DNA of 11,525 nt, taken from assembly GCA_001778275.1 (NCBI GenBank), contig MFGM01000019.1:1-11525 (forward strand), given 5' to 3'. Shown here one piece after another: positions 1-6,056 of the stretch. Both the position numbers and the translations under genes were made by a program. Origin of the DNA: Candidatus Falkowbacteria bacterium RIFOXYC2_FULL_48_21. GTDB taxonomy: Bacteria; Patescibacteriota; Patescibacteriia; UBA11705; JABHMO01. The notes under the pieces were generated by a model. The model ran no database searches. It had not been told where the DNA came from and saw nothing but the letters and a program-made list of their open reading frames with translations. Numbering within the stretch: position 1 is the stretch's first letter; every line of letters starts with the position of its first letter.

Positions 1-975
1 CGTTCCGAAGATGGAAGCGCCGTCCGCTATTGGCGCATCTTTTGACTCCGGTGCTCCGCAGGGGCAATCTTCTTCGACCTTCGGCGGCAGTGCCAACGAT
101 TCCAGATTCGGCCGGTTCATGAGGACTTCGAAATCAACCTCGCCGTTAACGCCGAAAATCCGGTCACCTTTCATGTAAAAACTGTCATACTCCTTCGTGG
201 CCGGTGCGTTCATAAACAGCAGTTGAACCTTATCCTTGTTTGTCCAGACTGACCATTCGTTTCCCAGAAAATTCAACACCGGCGCGGCGTTTTTTTCATG
301 CGTTGCAAGTATGCCCGCTCGGCCGTTGCCGGTAATAAACTTTTCATCCGTGTCTCGAACGAGTTGCTCGCGGTCGTAAATCCGACCATAGACTGCGCCG
401 GCCTTTTGGAAAAATGACTCATGTCCACCGGTGAGTTGCTGGCCGCCGTAGTGGATGTGACGAGTTGCGCAATCGGTGCACTCGATACCGAAGACGGGGT
501 ACTCTCGGCCGTCTTGAATGCTGTACCCTTCACCGAGAAGCGCCAGCACCTCCATTTCTTCGGCGGCAACTTCCGAGACGCCGTCGCCGTAGCGGTCTCC
601 CCACGTGATGCGTCCATATGCCGATCGAATCAAGTTGTTGCCATTGCGACCGGAAGTGATTTTGCCACGAAGGCAAATGTGAAACGAAGAAAGGCCGTTG
701 TCGGGGTTTTCCGTCTTTCCTCCAAGCGTGAAGAAGTAGTATCCTCCAACCAGTTTTACTCCGTATCCCTCTCCCAGAGCCTCCGCCACTTCCCACGCCG
801 AGGCCTCGAGGCAGTCGTTTACCTCGACCGCCTCGCCGCCTGACCCGGACTTGTTTTGCGAGCACCCGCTCGCCGACGCGGCGATACTGCCGAGCACCAG
901 CAGACAGGCGAGCCCGAGTACCGCTTCCGTTGCCAACACCAGAAACGCATTGCCAACTACCTTCAGCTTTTCCAT
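1..975 (-). CDS. Putative lipoprotein of unknown function, 3' end beyond the window
   Basis: The frame from the ATG at 975 stays open for 325 codons to the left edge, so the C-terminus is missing. The N-terminus (MEKLKVVGNAFLVLATEAVL...) is a basic start followed by a hydrophobic stretch to about residue 37 and then A-S-G-C-S, an acceptable though not classical lipobox; a Ser/Gly-rich linker follows. This suggests export and lipid anchoring. The body is soluble, with a Cys/His-containing patch (IECTDCATRHIHYGG) and a DCPCGAPE motif near the truncated end. I recognise no family. The start is chosen because AGAGGGAG lies just upstream and a full-consensus promoter lies about 70 bp upstream. Shorter ORFs on both strands inside it are shadows. 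That it is coding is fairly sure; the function is unknown. Confidence 0.78.
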   Translation of the reverse strand, partial: MEKLKVVGNAFLVLATEAVLGLACLLVLGSIAASASGCSQNKSGSGGEAVEVNDCLEASAWEVAEALGEGYGVKLVGGYYFFTLGGKTENPDNGLSSFHICLRGKITSGRNGNNLIRSAYGRITWGDRYGDGVSEVAAEEMEVLALLGEGYSIQDGREYPVFGIECTDCATRHIHYGGQQLTGGHESFFQKAGAVYGRIYDREQLVRDTDEKFITGNGRAGILATHEKNAAPVLNFLGNEWSVWTNKDKVQLLFMNAPATKEYDSFYMKGDRIFGVNGEVDFEVLMNRPNLESLALPPKVEEDCPCGAPESKDAPIADGASIFGT

Positions 976-1043
976 TTCTCCCTCTGCTATTTATGGCATA
1001 GCTGCCAGTAAGTTGATTGTGAAACGAACAATTCTAACCAGTA

Positions 1044-1072
1044 ATTATAGCGTATTTTATATAAAATGTCAA
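1044..1072 (-). promoter_or_regulatory. Sigma70-type promoter of the left-edge lipoprotein gene
   Basis: On the minus strand TTGACA (1072-1067) and TATAAT (1049-1044) are separated by 17 bp, a perfect match to both boxes. Transcription should start near 1037, giving a leader of about 60 nt before the ATG at 975. Confidence 0.8.
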
Positions 1073-1127
1073 TAGGGGAGATAAGCTTTTGTTCTTAATT
1101 TAGACATTTTGATTACCAAGCCACCTT

Positions 1128-1730
1128 GTTCGCCCACGCATGAATGACGTGGGCTCAATGGGGAATTACAAAAACCCGATGAATCGGGTTAACCGCGGGA
1201 ACCCCATTCATGGGGTTTTCGGAAATGTGTTTCAGCCCGGGTGTTTCAACCCCGGGCGCCCATGTGCGGATGGATGCGTTTGTCGCCGATGGGTTTTGAA
1301 TAAAAACCCGACGCATGGGGGGACGGTCACCCACGGTTCGCCCACGGATGAATCGCCCTGCACCAGTCACGTATTCTCGTGACGGTTCGGGGCAAGCGTG
1401 GGCTCAATGGAGAATTACTAAAACCCGATGAATCGGGTTCACCGTAGAACCCCTTGCAAGGGGTTTCTATAAGGTTTTCCGGTAGCCCATGTCATTCATG
1501 CATGGGCGTCCATGTGCGGAGGGATGCGTTTGTCGCCGATGGGTTTTGAATAAAAACCTGACGCATGGGGGGACGGTCGCCCACTTGTTCGCCCACGCAT
1601 GAATGACGTGGGCTCAATGGGGAATTAAAGAAACCCGATAAATCGGGTTAACCGTGGGAACCCCATTCATGGGGTTTTCGAGAATGTGTTTCAGCCCGGG
1701 TGTTTCAACCCCGGGCGCCCGTGTGCGGAG
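1128..1730. repeat. Tandem array of three hairpin-rich units
   Basis: Three direct copies start with GTTCGCCCACG at 1128, 1336 and 1587 (208, 251 and about 144 nt; the last is truncated). Each unit is a chain of hairpins in fixed order: GCCCACG/CGTGGGC with a 9-nt loop (1132-1154, 1591-1613); AACCCGAT..ATCGGGTT (1173-1190, 1422-1439, 1632-1649); an AACCCC..GGGGTT hairpin (1200-1217, 1448-1465, 1659-1676); a 7-bp stem with a 9-nt loop (1235-1257, 1485-1507, 1694-1716); and a nested ATGCGT...GGGTTTT/AAAACCC...ACGCAT hairpin (1274-1316, 1524-1566, absent from copy 3). In copy 2 the first hairpin's loop carries about 41 extra nt including GTCACG/CGTGAC (1366-1383). Between copies stems change on both sides so pairing is kept. 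The layout resembles REP/BIME-type elements mobilised by RAYT (TnpA-REP) transposases, but none is in the window. The short ORFs inside are not credible genes. Confidence 0.88.
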
Positions 1731-1766
1731 CGGCGACTCGTTAAAACACGTTACATAGAATTAGGT

Positions 1767-2189
1767 GTGTATCTCATTGACGGCTACAACTTGTTTTACC
1801 AAACCGACTTTTCCGAAAAGGAAGATTTGATTAACGCACTTGATAAATTCTGCCGCACTCGCCATAAAGACGCGACAATCGTTTTCGATGGTCGGTGTCC
1901 GTATGATTTGAACACGGATTTTGTTCAAGTGATATTCACAGGCGATGCGGATGAGGGGATTGCGGAAGTACTTGCAAAGTGTAATAATCCCAGTCAGTTA
2001 GTTCTGGTGAGTTCGGATAAAGAGTTGCGTTACTTGGCGCGACAAAAGCGGATTGAAACGATTCGAGCGGAAGAGTTTGATTTTTCCGTTGGTAAAACAA
2101 AATTATCCGGTGATGAAAAAGGACGTGGGTTTCTGACGGAGAGCGAGGCGCGGGAACAGTTGAGGGAGTTTAATAATTTCGAAAAATAA
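1767..2189 (+). CDS. YacP-like NYN-domain protein, probable endoribonuclease
   Basis: The 140-residue product from the GTG at 1767 begins MYLIDGYNLFYQT, the hallmark opening of the YacP/Rae1-type NYN (PIN-like) domain. Candidate metal-binding acids are D5 (with N8), D41 in VFDGR, D60/D62/E63 in TGDADE and D84 in LVLVSSDKE. Known family members are metal-dependent RNases; B. subtilis Rae1 cuts mRNA on the ribosome. RNase activity here is inferred. A longer frame reaches back to 1686, but those residues (FQPGCFNPGRPCAERR) come from the hairpin array, so the GTG just before the conserved strand is preferred; only a weak TTAGG precedes it. The C-terminus (residues 124-140, TESEAREQLREFNNFEK) lies outside the domain and recurs out of frame after the next gene. 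It lies 10 bp upstream of the Maf-like gene, so probably in one operon. Confidence 0.8.
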   Translation: MYLIDGYNLFYQTDFSEKEDLINALDKFCRTRHKDATIVFDGRCPYDLNTDFVQVIFTGDADEGIAEVLAKCNNPSQLVLVSSDKELRYLARQKRIETIRAEEFDFSVGKTKLSGDEKGRGFLTESEAREQLREFNNFEK

Positions 2190-2199
2190 ATTATTTTAT

Positions 2200-3171
2200 A
2201 TGTTTAGCCACTTTGACTCTAGCCGAGGCAAAGAGTCCGGGCAAGAACAAGCCGATAAGTTGTTGAAGCGGTGGCTCGGGGGGCCGGTGGTTTTGGTTTC
2301 CAGTTCCGAGACTCGCAAAAAAGCCTTGCAGGCGATTGGTTTTGAGGCGTCCGGAATTAGTTTGTTGTCGGCGCCGGACAGCGATGAAAAGCAGGCATTG
2401 AAAGATTATGTGGACGGTTTTACCGATAATCATTTTTATCCGCACCGCACGCTCGCACCCGTCCATATCGCCGTAAAAAAATTAGAGTATGCGGTTGATA
2501 AAGTTCCGGCCGAGGCCATGGTGATCGCCGCGGACACGGTTTTGCATCGTTTCGTGGATGGTGCGCCAAACAGCTATTTGGCGGAAGTCGTGCACAAGCC
2601 GAAAAATAAAGTTGAAGCGGCGGCGGCCATGCGGCAAATGTTCGATGGGTTGGCGGTCGGCTATGTTCGGTTCAAGTCAGCCGCCGAGGGTTTGCGTCTA
2701 GCCGCGCTACACAAAAAGAACATTGAAGATATTATAAATCGATTGAAGATCGGGTGGCGGTCTATTCAATTGCAAACCACAACCGGCGTGGCCGTGCGCT
2801 TGCCGAATCAAGATCGGTTTGGCACCATCGAAAGCACGATCACGATATTACCGGAAAAGATTTATCAAATTGTTGATCAGGTTCAGCAGAAAAACGAGGC
2901 TGGCGATGATGTCATTGTCAGCGGTGAATATGTGGCGGCAATGAATGGTTTGATTAAAAAAGTGATAGAGTTAGCCGGTGACAATGTTACTCGCGTGAGT
3001 GCCGGCATTCCTTGGCAAAATGAGGAAATCAGAAAATGTTTAGATGTGCGGTTAGCCAGAGATATAAATTTTTTGCCGCATGATCGGGTCTCGCCCGAAT
3101 TGTTTTCCGGTTTGCCGAGTGATGCGGTTTTGGATTATTTGCGTCGGCAGGCGGCGGAGTTGGCGGGGTGA
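2200..3171 (+). CDS. Maf-like nucleotide pyrophosphatase
   Basis: The 323-residue product carries the Maf signatures in order: LVSSSETRKKAL (residues 32-43, the SxSxxR loop), SAPDSDE (57-63), the AVKKLEYAV helix (91-99), IAADTVL (109-115), HKPKNKVEAAAAMRQMFDG (132-150), then TTTGVAV, the SGEYVA segment in place of AGxY, and VSAGIPW in place of the GLP motif. Maf proteins hydrolyse non-canonical or modified NTPs to NMP and pyrophosphate in the cytoplasm; the name comes from an overexpression effect on septation. It is much longer than the usual 190-210 residues: an N-terminal extension of about 28 residues, an insert of about 35 around residues 155-190 and a C-terminal extension past residue 280. 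No good ribosome binding site precedes the ATG at 2200, so the start is less certain than the family. The frame ends at a TGA straight after GGGG (3165-3168); loss of one G would add 33 residues ending in the tail shared with the upstream NYN protein. Confidence 0.78.
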   Translation: MFSHFDSSRGKESGQEQADKLLKRWLGGPVVLVSSSETRKKALQAIGFEASGISLLSAPDSDEKQALKDYVDGFTDNHFYPHRTLAPVHIAVKKLEYAVDKVPAEAMVIAADTVLHRFVDGAPNSYLAEVVHKPKNKVEAAAAMRQMFDGLAVGYVRFKSAAEGLRLAALHKKNIEDIINRLKIGWRSIQLQTTTGVAVRLPNQDRFGTIESTITILPEKIYQIVDQVQQKNEAGDDVIVSGEYVAAMNGLIKKVIELAGDNVTRVSAGIPWQNEEIRKCLDVRLARDINFLPHDRVSPELFSGLPSDAVLDYLRRQAAELAG

Positions 3172-3268
3172 GATATCGGCCAAGGGAGATGCGACGGAAA
3201 GCGAGGCGAGGGAACAATTGAAGAAGTTTAACAATTTCCAGAAAAGCCATCGTGTTATTTGTAAATGA
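3172..3268 (+). pseudogene. Out-of-frame C-terminal tail segment, probably the lost end of the Maf-like gene
   Basis: In a second frame this stretch reads EISAKGDATESEAREQLKKF and on through NNFQKSHRVICK to a TGA at 3266-3268. The part from ATESEAR to FQK repeats the last 17 residues of the NYN protein, and the DNA at about 3189-3240 and 2139-2186 is close to 88% identical. Dropping one G from 3165-3168 would join it to the Maf-like frame. The terminator hairpin begins right at its TGA, as expected if this was the true gene end. A sequencing or assembly error in the G run, a real frameshift, or programmed slippage are all possible. Confidence 0.6.
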
Positions 3269-3304
3269 AAAAGAGCCCGGTCATGTGAGACAGGAACTCT
3301 TTTT
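3268..3304. terminator. Bidirectional intrinsic terminator between the Maf-like and lipoprotein genes
   Basis: AAAAAGAG (3268-3275) pairs with CTCTTTTT (3297-3304), with a possible inner CC/GG pairing. A T-run on one side and an A-run on the other suit both convergent genes. Confidence 0.75.
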
Positions 3305-3354
3305 CCAAAATGTGATTTGGATTTGCCCGGAAATGGGCGAGGCCGGATGATTTC

Positions 3355-3885
3355 TCAGATGGTGGGGACGGCTGCGTCCCAGATGGGAAAGCCGTGATAG
3401 TATGAATCTCGAACTTGGCCGACTTGGAGGGGAATTGACGAGATGACTTCGGACGTTTCTGTGTTGATGGTAACGATCGAAGCCCGGTAGGGAGCTTGCT
3501 TGTTCTCATCCGTGACGTCCACCCATGCTCCGTAGTAGAAGCGACTGGGCTTTTCCGGAACTGTCCAGAAGCACAGCTCGCCATTTATTGGCATGAGTGG
3601 GTTGGTCAGGGTTCTGAACACCGGCTCCATATCCTCGTCGTTGTACTGAGCTGCTACATCATGGAAGTAGGAGACTGTTGCGTTGGGGGTCATCTCCCAA
3701 AGAGGGTTGTACTTCATGCAGATGTAGAAGTACATCCGTTCAACTTCCGGTTCTTCCTCAAGGTACTGGTAATTCTCTTCGTTTGCTTCGCACGAATCGT
3801 CCGTGCAGGTGTTGTAGCCGTTGTCACAGCCGATCAGAACAATGCACCCAACCAGAACCATAAACGTCGAGGAAAAGTTGTTCAT
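3355..3885 (-). CDS. Putative lipoprotein of unknown function
   Basis: The 176-residue product starts MNNFSSTFMVLVGCIVLIGC, a short signal peptide ending in the classical lipobox L17-I18-G19-C20, so it should be exported, lipidated and membrane-anchored. After the Cys come an acidic, Cys-containing linker (NGYNTCTDDSCEANEEN...) and a soluble domain rich in Tyr, Trp and Pro (FYYGAWVDVTDENK, YYHGFPIWDAAVP). I recognise no family. The start is well supported: AAGGAG lies 6 nt upstream and a perfect sigma70 promoter lies at 3936-3964. It is convergent with the Maf-like gene and shares its terminator. Promoter and SD match those of the left-edge lipoprotein, but I see no sequence similarity between the two proteins. 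Confidence 0.85.
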   Translation of the reverse strand: MNNFSSTFMVLVGCIVLIGCDNGYNTCTDDSCEANEENYQYLEEEPEVERMYFYICMKYNPLWEMTPNATVSYFHDVAAQYNDEDMEPVFRTLTNPLMPINGELCFWTVPEKPSRFYYGAWVDVTDENKQAPYRASIVTINTETSEVISSIPLQVGQVRDSYYHGFPIWDAAVPTI

Positions 3886-3935
3886 GAGAATCTCCTTGGT
3901 TTAACGAAAGGAACTTATCAAATCTTAACAATAGA

Positions 3936-3964
3936 ATTATACCACAAAGTTTACGAAATGTCAA
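3936..3964 (-). promoter_or_regulatory. Sigma70-type promoter of the 3355-3885 lipoprotein gene
   Basis: Minus-strand TTGACA (3964-3959) and TATAAT (3941-3936) are 17 bp apart, with TGG before the -10 as in an extended -10. Start is expected near 3929, leaving a leader of about 45 nt that ends in AAGGAGATTCTC. Confidence 0.8.
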
Positions 3965-4013
3965 TAGGCGCATGTGCATTTTTAGCCGTTTTTGCTTAAA
4001 TTATTGATTTAAA

Positions 4014-4041
4014 TTGAAGTTATTTTGTTACATGTTATGAC
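4014..4041 (+). promoter_or_regulatory. Possible weak promoter of the second NYN gene
   Basis: TTGAAG (4014-4019) and TATGAC (4036-4041) are separated by 16 bp, just upstream of the ATG at 4054. The match is only moderate and the transcript would be nearly leaderless. Confidence 0.25.
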
Positions 4042-4053
4042 TACGGACGCGTT

Positions 4054-4719
4054 ATGGATTTAGATGAATTCAAATTGCATAATTTGGGAATGGAAAAAAA
4101 TAAATTTGGCCGGATTTATTCTTTTGTCGATTTTGGCAACGTTAACTATTGGTATGAGCGAGACGAGCGAGATGGTGGCGATGATGTCCTGCGAGAAGGT
4201 GAGAAGTTAGTTGTGGGCGTGGAAAAATTGTGTGATTTTGCAAAACTGTTTTCCGCGCATTCGCGTTTTTATTTCGGCATGGACACAGAAAACAAAAAGT
4301 CCATTTATATTATCAAAAAAGCACGCTCATGTTTTGATCGTACCATAACCAAACCGATCCAGCGGATCAAACATTATTTGACCAAGAAAGATTGCTTCGG
4401 CAATACGCGAGCAGTGAATCAGGATCATGACGGTCAATTCGTTTATATTCCGAAGTGTAACTTTGACGTTGAAATCGCGGTTGATGTTTTTCGACTGATT
4501 GACGAGTTTGATACGCTCTGTCTGTTCTCCGGCGACGCGGATTTTGCCTATTTGCTTGAATTTCTAAAAAGAAAAAATAAACAAATTATTTTATTCAGCG
4601 CGGGATATGTTTCGCATGATTTACGGGAAAGAGCAAGTCTGAATGTTAACGCGCAGAAAATCAAAAAGTACATTACTTTTGTCAAACAAAAACCTCGCCT
4701 TTTTGGGGCGAGATTTTAA
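4054..4719 (+). CDS. NYN-domain protein (LabA/DUF88-like), probable nuclease
   Basis: The 221-residue product carries NYN-domain strands: YSFVDFGNVNYW (D26, N29), KCNFDVEIAVD (D138, D144) and LCLFSGDADFAYLLEFLKRK (D161, D163) followed by IILFSA. This acidic set on a PIN-like fold is the pattern of LabA/DUF88 NYN proteins, several of which are metal-dependent RNases. Activity here is inferred. A Met at residue 13 (4090) is an alternative start; neither has a clear SD. The last residues (RLFGARF) and the stop are encoded inside a hairpin cluster (4694-4760), so the 3' end may have been reshaped by a palindromic element. A predicted minus-strand RNA overlaps the last ~34 nt. It differs in sequence and length from the YacP-like NYN protein at 1767-2189. 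It is followed by dnaJ, with no sign of a shared transcript. Confidence 0.82.
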   Translation: MDLDEFKLHNLGMEKNKFGRIYSFVDFGNVNYWYERDERDGGDDVLREGEKLVVGVEKLCDFAKLFSAHSRFYFGMDTENKKSIYIIKKARSCFDRTITKPIQRIKHYLTKKDCFGNTRAVNQDHDGQFVYIPKCNFDVEIAVDVFRLIDEFDTLCLFSGDADFAYLLEFLKRKNKQIILFSAGYVSHDLRERASLNVNAQKIKKYITFVKQKPRLFGARF

Positions 4720-4760
4720 TCTCGGACTCGCATCCGCGAGCAGGGTAATCTTGCGATTAC
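4686..4760 (-). ncRNA. Predicted ~75-nt structured RNA, antisense to the 3' end of the NYN gene
   Basis: A well-spaced minus-strand promoter (4767-4795) predicts a start at about 4760, exactly at the first base of a hairpin GTAATC-GCAA-GATTAC (a GNRA-type loop). Next come CTCGC-GGAT-GCGAG (4740-4727), CGAGATT-AA-AATCTCG (4724-4709) and CTCGCC-CCAAAAA-GGCGAG with a GTTTTTGTTT tail (4712-4686), a good intrinsic terminator in this direction. The third hairpin and the terminator share 4709-4712, so they exclude each other, as in an attenuator. This is inference from sequence; a REP-like hairpin cluster beside a chance promoter would look similar. Confidence 0.45.
4694..4712 (-). terminator. Intrinsic terminator in the hairpin cluster at the end of the NYN gene
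   Basis: Stem CTCGCC/GGCGAG with a 7-nt loop. On the minus strand it is followed by GTTTTTGTTT, a strong U-tract; on the plus strand only by ATTTTAAT. It can therefore serve the minus-strand RNA well and the NYN gene more weakly. It overlaps the NYN stop-codon region. Confidence 0.6.
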
Positions 4761-4761
4761 A

Positions 4762-4790
4762 TTGGTAATATAGCATTCAATAATTACGAT
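4762..4790 (+). promoter_or_regulatory. Possible weak dnaJ promoter
   Basis: TTGGTA (4762-4767) and TACGAT (4785-4790) are 17 bp apart, each 4 of 6 to consensus. It overlaps the stronger minus-strand promoter, so the two would interfere. Confidence 0.25.
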
Positions 4791-4795
4791 GTCAA
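4767..4795 (-). promoter_or_regulatory. Minus-strand promoter reading into the hairpin cluster
   Basis: TTGACA (4795-4790) and TATATT (4772-4767) are 17 bp apart, with TGC before the -10 as in an extended -10. The ATTGACAT context matches the two lipoprotein promoters. No minus-strand protein gene lies downstream, which points to a non-coding or antisense transcript. Confidence 0.6.
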
Positions 4796-4810
4796 TAATT
4801 GTGGATATTT

Positions 4811-5914
4811 ATGAGTAAGGACTATTATAAAGTATTGGGAGTGGACAAAATCGCCTCGACCGATGAGATCAAGGCCGCTTTTCGTAAACTCGCGCACCAG
4901 CACCACCCGGACAAAGAAGGCGGCAACGAAGCCAAGTTCAAAGAAATAAACGAAGCGTATCAAGTGCTTGGCAACGCAGACAAGCGGCAGAAATACGATC
5001 AGTACGGTTCCACGTTCGATCAGATGGGCGGGTTTGGCGGGGGAATGAATTGGGAAGACTTCATGCAAAAGGCGCGCAGTGGTGGTGGCGGATTCAGTAA
5101 CATGAATTTTGATTTTGGCGGATTGGATCTTGGTGACATCTTTGGCGACTTCATGGGCGGCGGTGGAAGAGGCGGGCGTGGCGGACGACAACAAAATTAC
5201 GGCGAAGATATTCAGGTGGACTTGAGTTTGGAGTTTAAAGAAGCGGTGTTCGGCGTGAAAAAAGAAATTACTTTGTATAAAACAGTTAAGTGCGGCCACT
5301 GCCACGGCAATATGGCGGAGCCGGGCACGAGAATAACTATCTGCGCCACGTGCGGCGGACAGGGTCGCGTTACGCGCGTCCAGCGCACGTTCATCGGCTC
5401 GTTTCAAAGCGCGGCCACTTGCCCCGATTGCCACGGCGAAGGGAAAAAGGCGGACAAGCCGTGTGTTGACTGCCACGGGCAGGGCGTGGTCAAACAAAAA
5501 GAAACCATATCCGTTGAAGTGCCGGCCGGCGTGGAGAACGGAACCACCTTGAAAATGGACAGCCGTGGCAACGCGGGCGCATACGGCGGCGGGGCGGGCG
5601 ATTTGTTCGTTCAACTCCGCGTGAAGGAAGACAGGCGCTTCGAACGCGAAGGCAATGATGTTTACGTTAATAAAAAAATATCTTTTGTGGAAGCGGCGAT
5701 CGGCGCGAAGATTGAGGTGGACACGCTGGACGGTGTGATTGAACTGAACGTGCCGGACGGCACCCAGCCGGGCACGAAGTTTCGTTTGCGCGGCAAAGGC
5801 GTGCCTTATCTGCGCTCAAGCGGACGAGGCGACTTGTATGTCGTCGTTGAAGTCGAAGTGCCGAAGCGGCTTAGTCGACGGCAGAGGAAGTTGTTGGAAG
5901 ATTTTAATGAATAA
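4811..5914 (+). CDS. dnaJ: Chaperone protein DnaJ (Hsp40)
   Basis: The 367-residue product is a full-length type I DnaJ, the co-chaperone that delivers unfolded clients to DnaK and stimulates its ATPase in the cytoplasm. In order: J domain with HPD at residues 32-34; Gly/Phe-rich segment (about 73-130); zinc-finger region with four CxxC repeats (CGHCHGNM, CATCGGQG, CPDCHGEG, CVDCHGQG); and the C-terminal substrate-binding domain (VEVPAGVENGTTLK, LNVPDGTQPGTKFRLRGKGVP). The first zinc motif lacks the final Gly of CxxCxGxG, but all eight Cys are present. The frame extends upstream to a TTG at 4799, but the ATG at 4811 gives the canonical MSKDYYKVLGV start. No strong SD precedes it, and grpE and dnaK are not in the window. 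It is convergent with the gene at 6057-6569. Confidence 0.97.
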   Translation: MSKDYYKVLGVDKIASTDEIKAAFRKLAHQHHPDKEGGNEAKFKEINEAYQVLGNADKRQKYDQYGSTFDQMGGFGGGMNWEDFMQKARSGGGGFSNMNFDFGGLDLGDIFGDFMGGGGRGGRGGRQQNYGEDIQVDLSLEFKEAVFGVKKEITLYKTVKCGHCHGNMAEPGTRITICATCGGQGRVTRVQRTFIGSFQSAATCPDCHGEGKKADKPCVDCHGQGVVKQKETISVEVPAGVENGTTLKMDSRGNAGAYGGGAGDLFVQLRVKEDRRFEREGNDVYVNKKISFVEAAIGAKIEVDTLDGVIELNVPDGTQPGTKFRLRGKGVPYLRSSGRGDLYVVVEVEVPKRLSRRQRKLLEDFNE

Positions 5915-5918
5915 TCCC

Positions 5919-6048
5919 AAGTCTATAGTCCAGAGTGAAGAGTCAAAAGTCGTAACCGCAGTAACGCATAAAAAACAGCGCGACCACGCACTGTTTTTTG
6001 AATCGTTTGTATTCTGACTCTGGACTTTTCACTTTGGACTCTAGACTT
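5919..6048. repeat. Inverted pair of AGTC-type repeats flanking a terminator
   Basis: A 33-nt arm at 5919-5951 and the reverse complement of 6016-6048 match at about 28 of 33 positions. Both consist of AAGTC/AGAGTCCA words, as do the other intergenic repeats here. They bracket the terminator at 5970-5999 and could extend it into one long imperfect hairpin. Confidence 0.75.
5970..5999. terminator. Bidirectional intrinsic terminator between dnaJ and the 6057-6569 gene
   Basis: AAAAAACAG (5970-5978) pairs with CTGTTTTTT (5991-5999); after one mismatch the stem continues as GCG/CGC around an ACCA loop. A- and T-runs on the two sides suit both convergent genes. Confidence 0.85.
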
Positions 6049-6056
6049 GCGCTCCG

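Noticed and set aside
421..865. ORFs of 111-140 residues inside the left-edge gene
   Set aside because: They are shadows of the long minus-strand frame from 975, which has signal peptide, SD and promoter.
1140..1382. 80-residue plus-strand ORF and its minus-strand counterpart at 1155-1370
   Set aside because: Both are made wholly of hairpin-repeat sequence, with low-complexity translation and no SD.
1128..1730. CRISPR array
   Set aside because: Units are 208-251 nt chains of different hairpins with almost no unique sequence between them; there are no short constant repeats with variable spacers and no cas genes.
1686..1766. N-terminal extension of the YacP-like protein
   Set aside because: The 27 extra codons are the fourth hairpin of the repeat unit and its flank; the same words appear in copy 1 without a gene. 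The family fold begins at the GTG at 1767.
4709..4760. tRNA-like T-arm (GGATGCGAGTCC on the minus strand)
   Set aside because: The T-stem does not close properly around the loop, and no acceptor, D or anticodon arm can be placed in the flanking hairpins.
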